From NCBI RefSeq assembly GCF_900141635.1, contig NZ_FSRH01000007.1:62001-126000 (forward strand): a stretch of 64,000 bases of DNA. Direction: 5' to 3'. This document shows positions 37,448 through 46,997 of this stretch, one piece after another. The translations under genes and the position numbers were made by a program. Source of the DNA: Peptoclostridium litorale DSM 5388. GTDB taxonomy: Bacteria; Bacillota; Clostridia; Peptostreptococcales; Peptostreptococcaceae. The notes below the pieces were generated by a model. The model was not told the DNA's origin. It saw nothing but the letters and a program-made list of their open reading frames with translations, and made no database searches. The stretch's first letter is position 1. Every line of letters begins with the position of its first letter.

Positions 37448-37739
37448 TTTTTTTTGTTTTTTTATAGATATTTAACTCCACAGATATAAAATTCAATCTA
37501 ATATAAGCATATATTCCGTAAATAAGCTAAACTGCCTTTTTTGGACTTGTTCCCTCCTATTTGGCATTTTTTTAATTTTCATATTTTACGATATAGTATT
37601 ATAATATGTACATTACACTTAAACGCCCTTTCATACAGATGGGCGGTAGCTCCATACATATTGATTTGCAGATTTCAATTTTTTCGCCAATATGCTTTGC
37701 AATTAAACACAGTTTATCTATTTTTCGGAGGTTATAATC
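37448..37739 (+). other. Intergenic/leader region of the CPA1 antiporter gene
   Basis: This stretch is AT-rich. A -10-like TATAAT at about 37600-37605 with TTTTCA 18 bases upstream may be the promoter. The leader of about 125 bases contains a short hairpin (CGCCC...GGGCG, about 37626-37648). I do not recognise a riboswitch class in it. Confidence 0.4.
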
Positions 37740-39023
37740 ATGGAAAACTCGCTAATCATTTCAACAGACAGCATACTTTCACTGTTCGCAGTGATTTTAA
37801 TAACGGGCATGATATTCGGAAAGCTCAGCGGCCTGTTCAAACTACCTGACGTTGTGATGTTCCTATTTGGAGGAATTTTCTTAGGTCCATATTTTTTGAA
37901 CCTTGTAGGCTCAGACGTATCTCCCATAGGAAATCAGCTTCTTCTCACATTCGGTTCTGCATTCATACTATATGACGGTGGAAGAGAGGTGAGGCTCAAA
38001 ATTCTCAATAATGTCAAGATTTCAGTCGGCCTTCTTGCAATTGTAGGAGTTGTTATATCGTCGGTTTTCACAGGATTTGTCGTGAATAAAATTTTTCACA
38101 TAGACATGATATACGCCCTTCTTCTAGGCGCCGTAGTAGCATCTACCGATCCTGCAACGCTGGTCCCGGTTTTCAAATGCATAACTCTTAGGGAAAAGGT
38201 TAAGCAAACCGTTATAAGCGAGTCTGCATTCAACGACGCGGCAGGAGCAATACTTGTGTTTTCAATAATCGCTACAATTCAAAGCGGAATGTTTTCAGCA
38301 GGCGCAAGCATTCAGCAGCTTGCAGTTATGATAGTAGGAGGAATATTAGTAGGATTCTCAGTTGGAATAATACTTTCATTTTTCATATCAGACAAAAGGT
38401 TTGGGATTTTGCACGAATATGCTCCCCTGGTGTCCATATTTGCAGTTATAATATCCTACGTTCTTGCTGAAAAGCTTCACGGCAGCGGGTACATGGCGAC
38501 GTTTGTAACAGGTCTTGTTTGCGGAAACAAGGCAACTTTCGGGTTCTTTGTCCCCCACAATTCGTCTCTTGTTCAGACTCACGTAAGAGAGACCCTGGCC
38601 ACTCTTATGAGGATGGCTATATTCATAATGCTTGGTACACACGTTGACTTTATTGCTCTTTCGATGTACTGGAAACAGTCGCTGCTAGTTGTATTTCTGC
38701 TGATGTTCCTGTTCAGACCTATAGTCGTACTTGTATGTACTCTGCCTGACAGAAGAGCCAAGTGGAGCCTCAAGGAGACACTCTTTTTAATGTGGGTAAG
38801 GGAGACCGGCGTAATACCTGCGGCTCTTTCGGGCATGATAGTTTCAATGAAAATAGCGCATAGCGAAATAATATCTTCAGTCGTGTTCATGACCATACTG
38901 ATAACTCTCGTAGTCCAAGCAAGCACTACGAAAATACTGGCACAGCGCCTGGGTCTGCTGGAAGAGGAGTGTGTAACCCACACCCAATACACTATAAAGG
39001 ATAAGCTAGAAGAGATAATATAA
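37740..39023 (+). CDS. CPA1-type cation:proton antiporter
   Basis: A 427-residue membrane protein with about 11-12 helices. It belongs to the monovalent cation:proton antiporter family: the ion-binding region reads ASTDPATLVPV (about 134-144) and ESAFNDAAGAILVFS (about 161-175), with the Asn-Asp pair. It most probably exports Na+ or K+ in exchange for protons; the ion cannot be deduced. CGGAGG lies ten bases before the ATG. It stands alone, ended by a 44-base palindrome shared with pyrE on the other strand. Confidence 0.9.
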   Translation: MENSLIISTDSILSLFAVILITGMIFGKLSGLFKLPDVVMFLFGGIFLGPYFLNLVGSDVSPIGNQLLLTFGSAFILYDGGREVRLKILNNVKISVGLLAIVGVVISSVFTGFVVNKIFHIDMIYALLLGAVVASTDPATLVPVFKCITLREKVKQTVISESAFNDAAGAILVFSIIATIQSGMFSAGASIQQLAVMIVGGILVGFSVGIILSFFISDKRFGILHEYAPLVSIFAVIISYVLAEKLHGSGYMATFVTGLVCGNKATFGFFVPHNSSLVQTHVRETLATLMRMAIFIMLGTHVDFIALSMYWKQSLLVVFLLMFLFRPIVVLVCTLPDRRAKWSLKETLFLMWVRETGVIPAALSGMIVSMKIAHSEIISSVVFMTILITLVVQASTTKILAQRLGLLEEECVTHTQYTIKDKLEEII

Positions 39024-39061
39024 ACGCTCTCGTTAGCGTCCATATAATTCTAATACTATTG

Positions 39062-39105
39062 TAAAGCAAGGGCCCTTTTGGATATCCAAAAGGGCCCTTG
39101 CTTTA
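39062..39105. terminator. 44-base perfect palindrome (bidirectional terminator)
   Basis: Two perfect 22-base arms without a spacer are centred on GGATATCC (39080-39087) between the convergent antiporter and pyrE genes. The T-rich ends (GCTTTA on both strands) are short but sufficient to suggest termination. Confidence 0.75.
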
Positions 39106-39119
39106 GTTTACCACTCAGC

Positions 39120-39698
39120 TTATTTTATGTTTCTGCTTCCCGGCTTTACATATTCTATCCCCTGCTCGCACATAGGGCAATTGTCCTTGTCATATATTTC
39201 AAAGTCAAGCTTTATAGCTCCGTATACAGGATATGGCAGCTGAATGCTTTCAGATCTTCTGTCCACTATGCAGCACATTCCAACAACTTCTCCTCCAAGC
39301 TCCTCTATAAGCCTTGCAACTTCAAGAGACGACTTTCCAGTTGTTATTACGTCTTCCGATATCACTACCTTCTGACCCTTTTTGATTTCAAATCCTCTTT
39401 TGAATGCCATCTCTCCGTCTACCCTCTCAGAGAATATCCCAGGCTTTTTAAGCTGTCTTGCAAGCTCGTATGCCACTACTATTCCGCCCATCGCAGGTCC
39501 TACAACCATGTCAAACTCAACTTCTTCAAGCTTTTTAGCAAGCACTCCAACAACCTTTTCCGCTCTTTGTGGGTATTGAAGCAGCTTCGCGCACTGGCAG
39601 TATCTGTTGCTGTGCTTTCCCGAAGAAAGCAGGAAATGTCCCTCTAAAAGCGCCTCTGATGCCTTTAGTTCCTCTATTATCATGTCCTTGTTTTCCAT
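39120..39698 (-). CDS. pyrE: Orotate phosphoribosyltransferase
   Basis: A 192-residue enzyme making OMP from orotate and PRPP. The PRPP-binding motif [16 protein letters not shown] lies at about 111-126. [16 protein letters not shown] (about 24-39) and the C-terminal CPMC pair are additional; the latter hints at a bound metal. The ATG at 39698 is better spaced from AAGGAGAG than the one two codons earlier. It is the last gene of the pyr operon. Confidence 0.95.
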   Translation of the reverse strand: MENKDMIIEELKASEALLEGHFLLSSGKHSNRYCQCAKLLQYPQRAEKVVGVLAKKLEEVEFDMVVGPAMGGIVVAYELARQLKKPGIFSERVDGEMAFKRGFEIKKGQKVVISEDVITTGKSSLEVARLIEELGGEVVGMCCIVDRRSESIQLPYPVYGAIKLDFEIYDKDNCPMCEQGIEYVKPGSRNIK

Positions 39699-39754
39699 GT
39701 TCATCTCTCCTTGTAGTTAATTTTTTGCCCTCTTTGGGGCTTTATGCATTCAAT

Positions 39755-40651
39755 CTATATTATGCCTCTCATGTCTTCAATTCTCTTTATTCCCTCTTGC
39801 TTCATGAAGCTCTCTATTCCATCTATTATGTCTACGCATATGTCAGGCTTTATAAAGTTTGCAGTTCCAATCTGAACCGCATGAGCTCCCGCCATTATGA
39901 ACTCTATAGCGTCCTCTGCAGAAGATATTCCTCCCATTCCTACTACCGGAACCTTTACAGCCTTACACACCTCGTACACCATTCTAAGCGCCATGGGCTT
40001 TATTGCAGGCCCTGAAACCCCTGCAAAAAGGTTCTTGAACACAGGCTTTTTAGTTCTTATGTCTATTGCCATTCCCTTGAATGTATTTACAAGCGAAATC
40101 GAATCGGCTCCAGCCTCCTCGCACGCAAGCGCCATTTCCACTATGTCCTGCGCGTTAGGCGAAAGCTTAACCATAAGAGGCTTTTTGACAGCCGCCCTTA
40201 CCTGCCTTACCACGTCGTTTGCAACGCATGACTTTATTCCAAACGCCATTCCGCCTTCTTTGACGTTGGGACATGATATGTTGAGCTCTATTATGTCCAC
40301 ATCTGCATTATCTAGCAGCTTTGCGCCCTTTATATAGTCTTCCACAGTCGAGCCGCCAAGGTTTGCAATTACCGCAGCTCCCGTATTTCTCATACCTTCA
40401 AGCTCGCTTTTTATGAATTCCTTCACACCAGGGTTTTGAAGTCCCACGCTGTTCATCATTCCGCCTTTTACCTCGTGCATTCTCTCCCAGTCGTTACCCT
40501 GTCTTGGTACAAATGTAAGTCCCTTTGACGATATTCCTCCAAGCCTTGAAACATCGAAATAGTCCGCATACTCCTGCCCGAATCCGAATGTTCCAGATGC
40601 TGCTATGACAGGATTTTTAAGCTCCACCGAGCATATGTTAACATTCATCAT
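39755..40651 (-). CDS. pyrD: Dihydroorotate dehydrogenase B, catalytic subunit
   Basis: A 298-residue FMN enzyme of class 1B that oxidises dihydroorotate to orotate using NAD through PyrK. Visible are [13 protein letters not shown] (about 13-25), [11 protein letters not shown] (about 123-133, with the class 1 catalytic Cys at 126), and [11 protein letters not shown] and [19 protein letters not shown] near the end. It overlaps the pyrK end by 14 bases, coupling translation of the two subunits. Confidence 0.96.
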   Translation of the reverse strand: MMNVNICSVELKNPVIAASGTFGFGQEYADYFDVSRLGGISSKGLTFVPRQGNDWERMHEVKGGMMNSVGLQNPGVKEFIKSELEGMRNTGAAVIANLGGSTVEDYIKGAKLLDNADVDIIELNISCPNVKEGGMAFGIKSCVANDVVRQVRAAVKKPLMVKLSPNAQDIVEMALACEEAGADSISLVNTFKGMAIDIRTKKPVFKNLFAGVSGPAIKPMALRMVYEVCKAVKVPVVGMGGISSAEDAIEFIMAGAHAVQIGTANFIKPDICVDIIDGIESFMKQEGIKRIEDMRGII

Positions 40652-41384
40652 TTATTATCAACTCGCTTCCTAAAAATACTGGTCCGTCCGTGCAGCTTCG
40701 CTTGTTTCCATCCTTGGTCTTGCACGTGCACACAAGGCAGGCTCCTATTCCGCACGCCATCTTCTTTTCCATTGAAACGTATACCGGAACTCCCGCTTCT
40801 TCGCATTTTTTTATCACTATCGCCATCATCTTTTCAGGTCCGCAGCAAAACACAACGTCATAGTCTCTCGGCTCGAAATGGTCTATAATGTAGCCGGTCT
40901 TTCCTACGCTTCCGTCCTCAGTCGCAATAGTCACGCTTTTGCAGTGCTCGTTTACAAGCTCCATTCCATATGGAGTATTTCTAAATCCCGCGTAAAAATC
41001 TATTTCCCTGTCCATAACGCTTCTGTAGAAGTAGTTGAGCGGTGCTATTCCCATTCCTCCAGAAAGCATTGCAACCTTTCCCTTTACCTTGTCTACGTCA
41101 AATCCGTTTCCAAGCGGCCCCATTATCTTTATCTCGTCTCCGCCTCTTAGCTTTGATAGTATATTCGTTCCCCTTCCCACTGTCTGGAAAAGGAATGATA
41201 TCTTGCCGCCTTCTATGTCGTTTATGCTTATAGGCCTTGAAAGTACAGGCTCTTCGTCCCATGCCCTTAGCATGTAGAACTGTCCGGGCTTTGCCTCAAA
41301 ATCACCCTGTATGCTTATTTTGTATACGCACTCGTTTACCTTCTCGTTTTCAAATACCACAGTCTCTATATATTTTGAATTCAT
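40638..41384 (-). CDS. pyrK: Dihydroorotate dehydrogenase B, electron-transfer subunit
   Basis: A 248-residue FAD/[2Fe-2S] protein passing electrons from PyrD to NAD. The FAD-binding segment [11 protein letters not shown] is at about 50-60 and the nucleotide-binding [10 protein letters not shown] at about 108-117. Four C-terminal cysteines (C-x4-C-x2-C in [10 protein letters not shown], then Cys in RSCTDG) bind the 2Fe-2S cluster. CAGGGGG precedes the ATG. The presence of PyrK fixes PyrD as the NAD-linked type. Confidence 0.96.
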   Translation of the reverse strand: MNSKYIETVVFENEKVNECVYKISIQGDFEAKPGQFYMLRAWDEEPVLSRPISINDIEGGKISFLFQTVGRGTNILSKLRGGDEIKIMGPLGNGFDVDKVKGKVAMLSGGMGIAPLNYFYRSVMDREIDFYAGFRNTPYGMELVNEHCKSVTIATEDGSVGKTGYIIDHFEPRDYDVVFCCGPEKMMAIVIKKCEEAGVPVYVSMEKKMACGIGACLVCTCKTKDGNKRSCTDGPVFLGSELIINDEC

Positions 41385-41387
41385 AAT

Positions 41388-42242
41388 CTACCCCCTGAAG
41401 TCGCCGTTCATTCTCTCTACTTCCGCCCTTGCGCACTCGTCGAATCTCTTTTCTCCGCCTTCAACCTTCTTGTATGCAAGTAGTATTCCTCTTGAAGAGT
41501 TTACAACTCCTCCGTTTCCATTCTTAAGGTAAACCTTGACGTCGTCTCCTTTTCCGCCCTGAGCTCCGTATCCAGGTATAAGGAAGTATGTCTTTGCAAA
41601 CTGCGCTCTTATCTTTTCTCCCTCATCAACATGTGTGCATCCCACAACCGCTCCAAGGCTGCTGTATCCGCATTCTCCCATGACCTGCTGTCCCAGTTTT
41701 TCTATCTGCGCGCCCACTTCGTCGTATACGTGGTTTCCGCTGTCGGTACTTATATACTGTATGTCCTTCGCTCCAGGATTTGAGGTTCTAAGGAGTACGA
41801 ACGCCCCCTTGTTCTTGTTTTTCATGTAGTCCATGTACGGCTCTATGCTGTCCATTCCCATGTAAGGGCTCAGTGTTATGAAGTCACTTTCAAAGTCCCC
41901 TTCAAAATGTGCCTTTGCGTACATCTGGGCAGTCTTTGCTATGTCTCCCCTTTTGATGTCCCCTATTGAAATAGCTCCCTTGCTTTTGACATACTCAAGT
42001 GTTTTCTTGTACGCCATGAGGCCCTTTAGTCCGTATGACTCGTAATATGCTATCTGAAGCTTGTAGCAAGACGCAATGTCTTCAGTTGCATCTATTATCA
42101 TCCTGTTGAATTCGAACAGCGACTCCTCTACGCTCTGGCATTTTTCCTTTAGCCAGCCTGGAATGTAGTCTATGTCAGTATCAAGCCCTACGCATGAATT
42201 TCCATTTTGTTGAACCTTCTCATAAAGTCTATCTATTATCAT
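41388..42242 (-). CDS. pyrF: Orotidine-5'-phosphate decarboxylase (long type)
   Basis: A 284-residue enzyme converting OMP to UMP. It is of the longer PyrF class (about 280 residues) rather than the 230-residue form. The catalytic segment ISIGDIKRGDIAKTAQMY is at about 91-108, and CVGLDTDIDYIP at about 17-28. It lies between pyrC and pyrK with only three bases before pyrK. Confidence 0.95.
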   Translation of the reverse strand: MIIDRLYEKVQQNGNSCVGLDTDIDYIPGWLKEKCQSVEESLFEFNRMIIDATEDIASCYKLQIAYYESYGLKGLMAYKKTLEYVKSKGAISIGDIKRGDIAKTAQMYAKAHFEGDFESDFITLSPYMGMDSIEPYMDYMKNKNKGAFVLLRTSNPGAKDIQYISTDSGNHVYDEVGAQIEKLGQQVMGECGYSSLGAVVGCTHVDEGEKIRAQFAKTYFLIPGYGAQGGKGDDVKVYLKNGNGGVVNSSRGILLAYKKVEGGEKRFDECARAEVERMNGDFRG

Positions 42243-42259
42243 TTGATTTCACCCCTGGT

Positions 42260-43447
42260 CTATTTTTTATATACTGTCTTTCCGCCCTTTATGGTTCTTA
42301 TTATTTCCCCGCTTACAATCCTTCCTGCAAAAGGAGTGTTCTTGCCCTTTGACTCAAAATCAGCCGGGTCTATGCTGTAGCTTGCATCTGTGTCCACAAG
42401 TACAAAGTCTGCATCATATCCCACGCTTATTCTTCCCTTTTTAATCCCCAGTATGTCGGCAGGATTTTTAGACATTATCTGCGAAAGCTTCGAAAGGTCT
42501 ATCTTTCCGCTTTTCACAAGGCTTGTATAGCATATTGAAAATGACGTTTCTATTCCAGATATTCCAGGAGAGCCGTTTTCCTTGTCTTCTGCCGTGTGAG
42601 GTGCATGATCCGTAGCTATTGCATCCACATATCCGTTTTTTATGCATTCTATTAAAAACTCCACATCTGCCTCTTCCCTAAGCGGCGGATGCACCTTGTA
42701 ATCTATGTCGTTTGTTGCAAATATGTGATGTGGAGTGACCTCGCAGGTCACATCGACTCCAATGTTCTTGGCATGTATTATATAGTCCATGGCCTCTTTG
42801 GTGCTCACATGGCAAAGGTGAAGGTGCGCGCCTGTAAGCCTTGCTATTTCAATGTCTCTCCATGTCATTACATTTTCCGAAAGCCTGCTGTTTGCCTTTG
42901 AGAATCCGTGGTCTTCTGCATGCGACATTACTATTATACCTTTTCTCTTTGCCTTGACCATGGCGTCTATCATTATAGAACCGTCCATAACCCCGTATCC
43001 GTCGTCAGATATGCATTTTACCGGCTCAGTTATCTCCTCTATGTGGCTTGTGTCAACGCCCTTCATATCTTTTGTTATTGATACGCACTGGTATGCGTCT
43101 ACAAGTCCTATCTCCTTGGCCTTTTCGCTTACATATCTCACTGTATCCATATCGCTGCATGCAGGTCTTGTGTTTGCCATTAGGTGAACCGCCGTATATC
43201 CGCCCCTTACTGCAGCCCTGCTTCCCGTTTCTATGTCTTCCTTGTAAGTAAGTCCGGGCTCTCTGAAGTGCGCATGAAGGTCTACAAATGAAGGCATTAT
43301 TATAAGACCTTTTGCATCCAGTACTTCGCAGCCCTCTACATTAATGTCTGAGGATATGCTTTCGATCTTTCCTTCCCTTATATATATGCATCCGGTGAAA
43401 TCGTTTGAATGGTCGACTATTCTCGCATTTTTTATTAAAAGTTCCAA
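42260..43447 (-). CDS. pyrC: Dihydroorotase
   Basis: A 395-residue class I amidohydrolase that closes the dihydroorotate ring. Metal ligands are seen in DLHAHFREPG (about 57-66), HAEDHG, HLCHVS and IATDHAPHTAEDK (about 274-286). It begins with a TTG seven bases after GGAGGGG. All motifs are present, so it should be active, unlike the PyrC-like partners of some ATCases. Confidence 0.95.
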   Translation of the reverse strand: MELLIKNARIVDHSNDFTGCIYIREGKIESISSDINVEGCEVLDAKGLIIMPSFVDLHAHFREPGLTYKEDIETGSRAAVRGGYTAVHLMANTRPACSDMDTVRYVSEKAKEIGLVDAYQCVSITKDMKGVDTSHIEEITEPVKCISDDGYGVMDGSIMIDAMVKAKRKGIIVMSHAEDHGFSKANSRLSENVMTWRDIEIARLTGAHLHLCHVSTKEAMDYIIHAKNIGVDVTCEVTPHHIFATNDIDYKVHPPLREEADVEFLIECIKNGYVDAIATDHAPHTAEDKENGSPGISGIETSFSICYTSLVKSGKIDLSKLSQIMSKNPADILGIKKGRISVGYDADFVLVDTDASYSIDPADFESKGKNTPFAGRIVSGEIIRTIKGGKTVYKK

Positions 43448-43459
43448 AGCAGTCCCCTC

Positions 43460-43888
43460 CTATTTTTCTATCTTATATATGTCATCGCAGTATATGCACT
43501 TGTATTCGCCCTTTTCCTCGTCTATGAGCTCGAATTCATTTTCGACATATGTTTCAATGCTTGTTATGCACCTTGGGTTTATACACCTTATTGTGTTTTT
43601 TACCCTGTTTGGAAGCTCCAAATGAATTTTTTTGCTCAGTTTTTCATCTTCTATTACATTTATGGTTATCTGAGGGTCAAAAATCCCAATCTGATCCAGG
43701 TCTATGTCTATTACATTTTCTATCTTTATTATATCCTTCTTGCCCATTTTCTTGCTTTGGGCGTTTATTATTAGTGCCACATGAAAGTCCGCATCCGCAA
43801 GGTTCAAAAGGTTGAACACCTCTATTCCCCTTCCCGCCTTTATGTGGTCTATCACTATGCCATTTTTTATCCCTTCTACCGTAAGCAT
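43460..43888 (-). CDS. pyrI: Aspartate carbamoyltransferase regulatory chain
   Basis: A 142-residue regulatory subunit binding CTP/ATP and a structural zinc. The N-terminal allosteric domain includes [19 protein letters not shown] (about 10-28). The zinc domain at the end has CINPRC and CIYC. AGGGGGTGA of its ribosome binding site lies at the end of pyrB, two bases separating stop and start, so the chains are made together. PyrI implies feedback control of PyrB in addition to the PyrR attenuator. Confidence 0.96.
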   Translation of the reverse strand: MLTVEGIKNGIVIDHIKAGRGIEVFNLLNLADADFHVALIINAQSKKMGKKDIIKIENVIDIDLDQIGIFDPQITINVIEDEKLSKKIHLELPNRVKNTIRCINPRCITSIETYVENEFELIDEEKGEYKCIYCDDIYKIEK

Positions 43889-43889
43889 G

Positions 43890-44813
43890 TTACTTCACCC
43901 CCAAAAGCTTGGCCATAAGACCCATTCTCACATACATTCCGTATTTCACCTGGTCGAAATAAAGGGCTCTGCTGTCTTCGTCCACTTCATACGCTATTTC
44001 ATTCACCCTTGGAAGCGGATGCAGCACTATCATGTCATCCTTTGCAAGGCTCATTTTCTGCTTGTCCAGAATGTAGCTGTCTTTAAGCCTTATATAGTCT
44101 TCCTCGTTGAAGAATCTTTCCCTTTGTACCCTTGTCATGTAGAGTATGTCCATGTCCTGTATAACATCTTCGAGCTTTTCAGCTTCGGCAAATTCTATAT
44201 TCTTTTTTTGGAGCACTTGGCTCTTTATATATTGAGGGATTTTCAGTTCCTGAGGCGAAACCAGTATGAATTTATTTTCCGGATACCTCGAAAGAGTCTT
44301 TATAAGAGAGTGTACCGTTCTTCCGAATTTGAGGTCTCCGCAAAGTCCTATCGTAAGACCCGAAAGCCTTTTCTTTACGCTTGTTATGGTAAGAATATCT
44401 GTAAGAGTCTGGGTCGGGTGCTGATGCCCTCCATCCCCAGCATTTATGATTGGGATATCTATATATTTTGCACCTACTCTCGGTGCGCCTTCCTTTGGAT
44501 GTCTCATTGCTATTATGTCTGCATATGCGTTCACAGTCCTAAGTGTGTCAGAAAGGCTCTCTCCTTTTGAAACAGAAGATGCGCTCGGGTTTGAAAAACC
44601 TATTACCTGTCCTCCAAGTCTTAGCATTGCAGCTTCAAAGCTCAGCCTTGTCCTTGTGCTTGGCTCATAAAAAAGAGCTGCAAGTATCTTACCCTTTGCA
44701 ATTCCATGGTACTCATCCGGATTTCGAGCTATTTTTTGTGAAAGCTGGATTATTTCGTCAATTTCATCAGTTGTAAATTCATCAAGGTCGATAAGATTTT
44801 TTCCTTTTAGCAT
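43890..44813 (-). CDS. pyrB: Aspartate carbamoyltransferase catalytic chain
   Basis: A 307-residue enzyme, the committed step of pyrimidine synthesis. The carbamoyl-phosphate loop [16 protein letters not shown] lies at about 52-67, [15 protein letters not shown] at about 126-140 and the aspartate loop MTRVQRERF at about 223-231. It is the first gene of the pyr operon, about 70 bases after the attenuator hairpin, with GGAGG before the ATG. Confidence 0.97.
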   Translation of the reverse strand: MLKGKNLIDLDEFTTDEIDEIIQLSQKIARNPDEYHGIAKGKILAALFYEPSTRTRLSFEAAMLRLGGQVIGFSNPSASSVSKGESLSDTLRTVNAYADIIAMRHPKEGAPRVGAKYIDIPIINAGDGGHQHPTQTLTDILTITSVKKRLSGLTIGLCGDLKFGRTVHSLIKTLSRYPENKFILVSPQELKIPQYIKSQVLQKKNIEFAEAEKLEDVIQDMDILYMTRVQRERFFNEEDYIRLKDSYILDKQKMSLAKDDMIVLHPLPRVNEIAYEVDEDSRALYFDQVKYGMYVRMGLMAKLLGVK

Positions 44814-44883
44814 TTTGTCCTCCTCTTTTTAGTCTCTCGGACCAAATTAAAGATATTTTTTATTTCTTAATATTTTGTTATAT

Positions 44884-44912
44884 AAAAAAACGCCTTCCCT
44901 TTTGGGAAGGCG
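44884..44912 (-). terminator. PyrR-controlled attenuator hairpin
   Basis: CGCCTTCCC-TTTT-GGGAAGGCG (44891-44912) is followed on the minus strand by seven T residues, just before pyrB. It is the terminator half of the pyr leader. Confidence 0.9.
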
Positions 44913-45033
44913 TATATACGCTACACAGTTAGACGCATGCCAACTTAAGCCACCTCGCGCAGCCTGCCTGACATCCATCGAATGTAAACCTTCCCGGCCT
45001 CTCTGGACCAGACTTAAAGGTGCAATATTCATT
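44913..45033 (-). promoter_or_regulatory. pyr leader with PyrR-binding element
   Basis: On the minus strand the leader reads AGTCTGGTCCAGAGAGGC at 45014-44997, containing the conserved TCCAGAGAGGC loop of PyrR-binding RNAs. A long alternative-pairing region follows, ending at the attenuator. With UMP bound, PyrR stabilises this element and lets the terminator form. The pyrR gene itself is not in the window. Confidence 0.88.
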
Positions 45034-45039
45034 TAGGCT

Positions 45040-45068
45040 ATATTAACACAGATACTGATCAAAGTCAA
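45040..45068 (-). promoter_or_regulatory. pyr operon promoter
   Basis: -35 TTGACT (45063-45068) and -10 TAATAT (45040-45045) lie 17 bases apart. The -35 overlaps the stop codon of the upstream PII-like gene. Confidence 0.65.
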
Positions 45069-45445
45069 TAGGACAACTCCTCACATTCGTGAGAAACTTC
45101 ATTTTTTTCAAGGTTGAAACCATAGCATTCCACCACAGGCACCACAAAGAGGAATCCCTTTCCCGGCTTGTCTATTTTGCCAAGTTCTTCATCTATTATC
45201 TGCCTTGCCTCTTCGAGCTTGTCCCTGTCCCTTATCACGCTCACTATGGTCTTGTTTAAAGGCCTTCCCCCTTCAATGAGCTTTCTAAGTCCCGCAAATA
45301 TGGGAATCTCTCTGTTGTGCTCTACCAGCATACATCCCATGCCCTCGCTGTCGATAACTGTAGCCCCTATCTTAAGTGCAAAAAGCCTTTCGAGTATGTC
45401 ATCAAGCTTTTCCATTTCATTCAATATTAAAAACAATGCATACAT
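45065..45445 (-). CDS. PII-like signalling protein
   Basis: A protein of about 126 residues with the alternating strand-helix pattern of the PII/GlnB superfamily. It begins MYALFLILNEMEKLDDILE and contains IGATVIDSEGMGCML (about 26-40), resembling the conserved region before the T-loop. The usual T-loop tyrosine and GlnB C-terminal motif are not evident, so it is an atypical member with an acidic, cysteine-containing tail. AGAAGGTGA lies five bases before the ATG at 45445; the longest frame starts 11 codons earlier. It lies 38 bases after a cation:proton antiporter gene. By analogy to other PII-like proteins beside transporters, it may gate the antiporter in response to a nucleotide. Confidence 0.7.
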   Translation of the reverse strand: MYALFLILNEMEKLDDILERLFALKIGATVIDSEGMGCMLVEHNREIPIFAGLRKLIEGGRPLNKTIVSVIRDRDKLEEARQIIDEELGKIDKPGKGFLFVVPVVECYGFNLEKNEVSHECEELSY

Positions 45446-45483
45446 TAAAGTCACCTTCTCCATGCGTATTAATTTCAAATATA

Positions 45484-46656
45484 CTATTCGTTTATCTCTC
45501 CTGCTCTTATAACTGCATTTTTAGTCGCAACAGGCCCTATTATCTCGGTTATTATTGTTGTTGCAAGAAGTATTGTTATTACCATGCTTCCAAGTGCCGT
45601 ACCCGGAAATTCCCTGCTCACTACTATTGCAAGTCCAACGGCAACCCCGACCTGAGAAAGAAGCCCGAAGCCTATGTATTTCTTGACAGTTTCAGGAGCC
45701 TTGGAAATAGCACCTCCCATGGATGCTCCGGATATCTTTCCTATCACCCTCACTACCAGGTATGCCGCGCCTACAATGCCAAGCTTAGGCAGTAGCGATA
45801 TGTCAAGCCTGCAGCCCGCGAGCACGAAAAATGCAGCCACTATAGGCGGAGAAAAACTCTCCATCATGAGAAATACCTTCTTGTCCTTTGAAGATATGTT
45901 TGCTATCGCCACGCCCACCGCCATAGCGGAAAGAAGCGGCGAAAGGTTGAATCTTATGGCAACTCCCGCAAGAAGTATTATCATTCCTATTACAAGTGAA
46001 AGCAGCTCCGATTCCTTTTTCGCCCTCTTGAGAAGATATGCAAGTGCTACACCCATCAAAAGCCCTGTTGCCACTGAGAAAACTATCTCCATAACCGGGT
46101 GTATTATTATCTTCGAAACCGTTATAACCTCATGTTTTATAAAAACCTTTGCAACTGATGCCGACATCGCATATATCATAAGGCATATCGCATCGTCCAC
46201 TGCAACCACTCCAAGAAGAGTGCTTGTAAGCGGTCCTTTTGCCTTGCACTCCTTAAGCACCATTACCGTTGCCGCCGGTGCAGTAGCAGACGATACCGCG
46301 CCCAGAATAAGTGCCGTAGCGATATTTTGCTTAAGCAGGAGCATTGCCCCTGTAACAAGTATAAACGCTCCAAGCGCTTCACACAATGCTATTATGAAAA
46401 TAGGCTTTCCGAGCTTTTTTATTTCTGAAAACTTAAGCTCGCTGCCTATATTGAATGCTATTATCCCAAGTGCCAGATCGCTTAAAAAACCAAGCTTTTC
46501 AATTGTTGCATTGTCAACAAGCTTAAGCCCTGACACTCCTATCACAAGTCCTGCAACTACATATCCTGCAACTGCTGGAATTTTAAATTTGTTCATCAAT
46601 TGCCCGAATAGTATAGCTGAAATAATTGCTATTCCAAGACTGATAAATGGATTCAT
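45484..46656 (-). CDS. CPA2-type cation:proton antiporter (KefB/NapA-like)
   Basis: A 390-residue membrane protein of about 12 helices. It starts MNPFISLGIAIISAILFGQL and carries the unwound-helix region SSATAPAATVMVLKE (about 118-132) and VAVDDAICLMIYAM (about 148-161), with the DD-type ion-binding site of electrogenic NapA-like transporters. There is no TrkA domain at the C-terminus. GAGGTG lies upstream of the ATG at 46656, so the 36 extra codons of the longest frame are dropped. It is followed by the PII-like gene, its likely regulator. Confidence 0.88.
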   Translation of the reverse strand: MNPFISLGIAIISAILFGQLMNKFKIPAVAGYVVAGLVIGVSGLKLVDNATIEKLGFLSDLALGIIAFNIGSELKFSEIKKLGKPIFIIALCEALGAFILVTGAMLLLKQNIATALILGAVSSATAPAATVMVLKECKAKGPLTSTLLGVVAVDDAICLMIYAMSASVAKVFIKHEVITVSKIIIHPVMEIVFSVATGLLMGVALAYLLKRAKKESELLSLVIGMIILLAGVAIRFNLSPLLSAMAVGVAIANISSKDKKVFLMMESFSPPIVAAFFVLAGCRLDISLLPKLGIVGAAYLVVRVIGKISGASMGGAISKAPETVKKYIGFGLLSQVGVAVGLAIVVSREFPGTALGSMVITILLATTIITEIIGPVATKNAVIRAGEINE

Positions 46657-46904
46657 TCCAAAACACCTCTTTAAAAATAGTTTGTTTGATCTGGTTTCAT
46701 GTAATCTGTAGAATCTACAATATTTTCTTCCTATTGTCGGTACAGTTTTATAATTTGGCCACAACTTATATATTATTACCTATATCATAAAGAGTAAAAT
46801 TCCATATTTTCCTGTTTAAAGCTATATTCCCCCATATATCCCGGTTATATCGAGTCAGTATCCTAAAATGGAGTTTTCTAGCCTTTTATAACTTTTTTAT
46901 GAAA
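46657..46904 (-). other. Intergenic region upstream of the CPA2 antiporter
   Basis: An AT-rich stretch with no frame of note. It should hold the antiporter promoter; TAATAT and TATAAA -10-like strings occur on the minus strand around 46750-46780, but I see no convincing -35. Confidence 0.4.
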
Positions 46905-46936
46905 ATAAAAAAAGCCCCTGCGAGCTGCAAAAGGCC
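46905..46936 (-). terminator. Terminator after the DUF1294 gene
   Basis: GCCTTTTGC-AGCTC-GCAGGGGC (46914-46935) forms a stem with G-U pairs followed on the minus strand by seven T residues. Confidence 0.7.
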
Positions 46937-46997
46937 ATTTTTTGTTTTATTCAATTTAATTTATATACAGTAGTGTCTAGTCAAAAAAACCCTTGTA

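Noticed and set aside
37620-37739. Possible riboswitch in the CPA1 antiporter leader
   Set aside because: Only one short hairpin is visible and no conserved core of known ion-sensing classes is present.
45674-46711. A 345-codon open frame on the plus strand
   Set aside because: It is the antisense shadow of the CPA2 antiporter gene, rich in Ser/Ala/Thr/Ile as mirror frames of membrane proteins are, and has no ribosome binding site.
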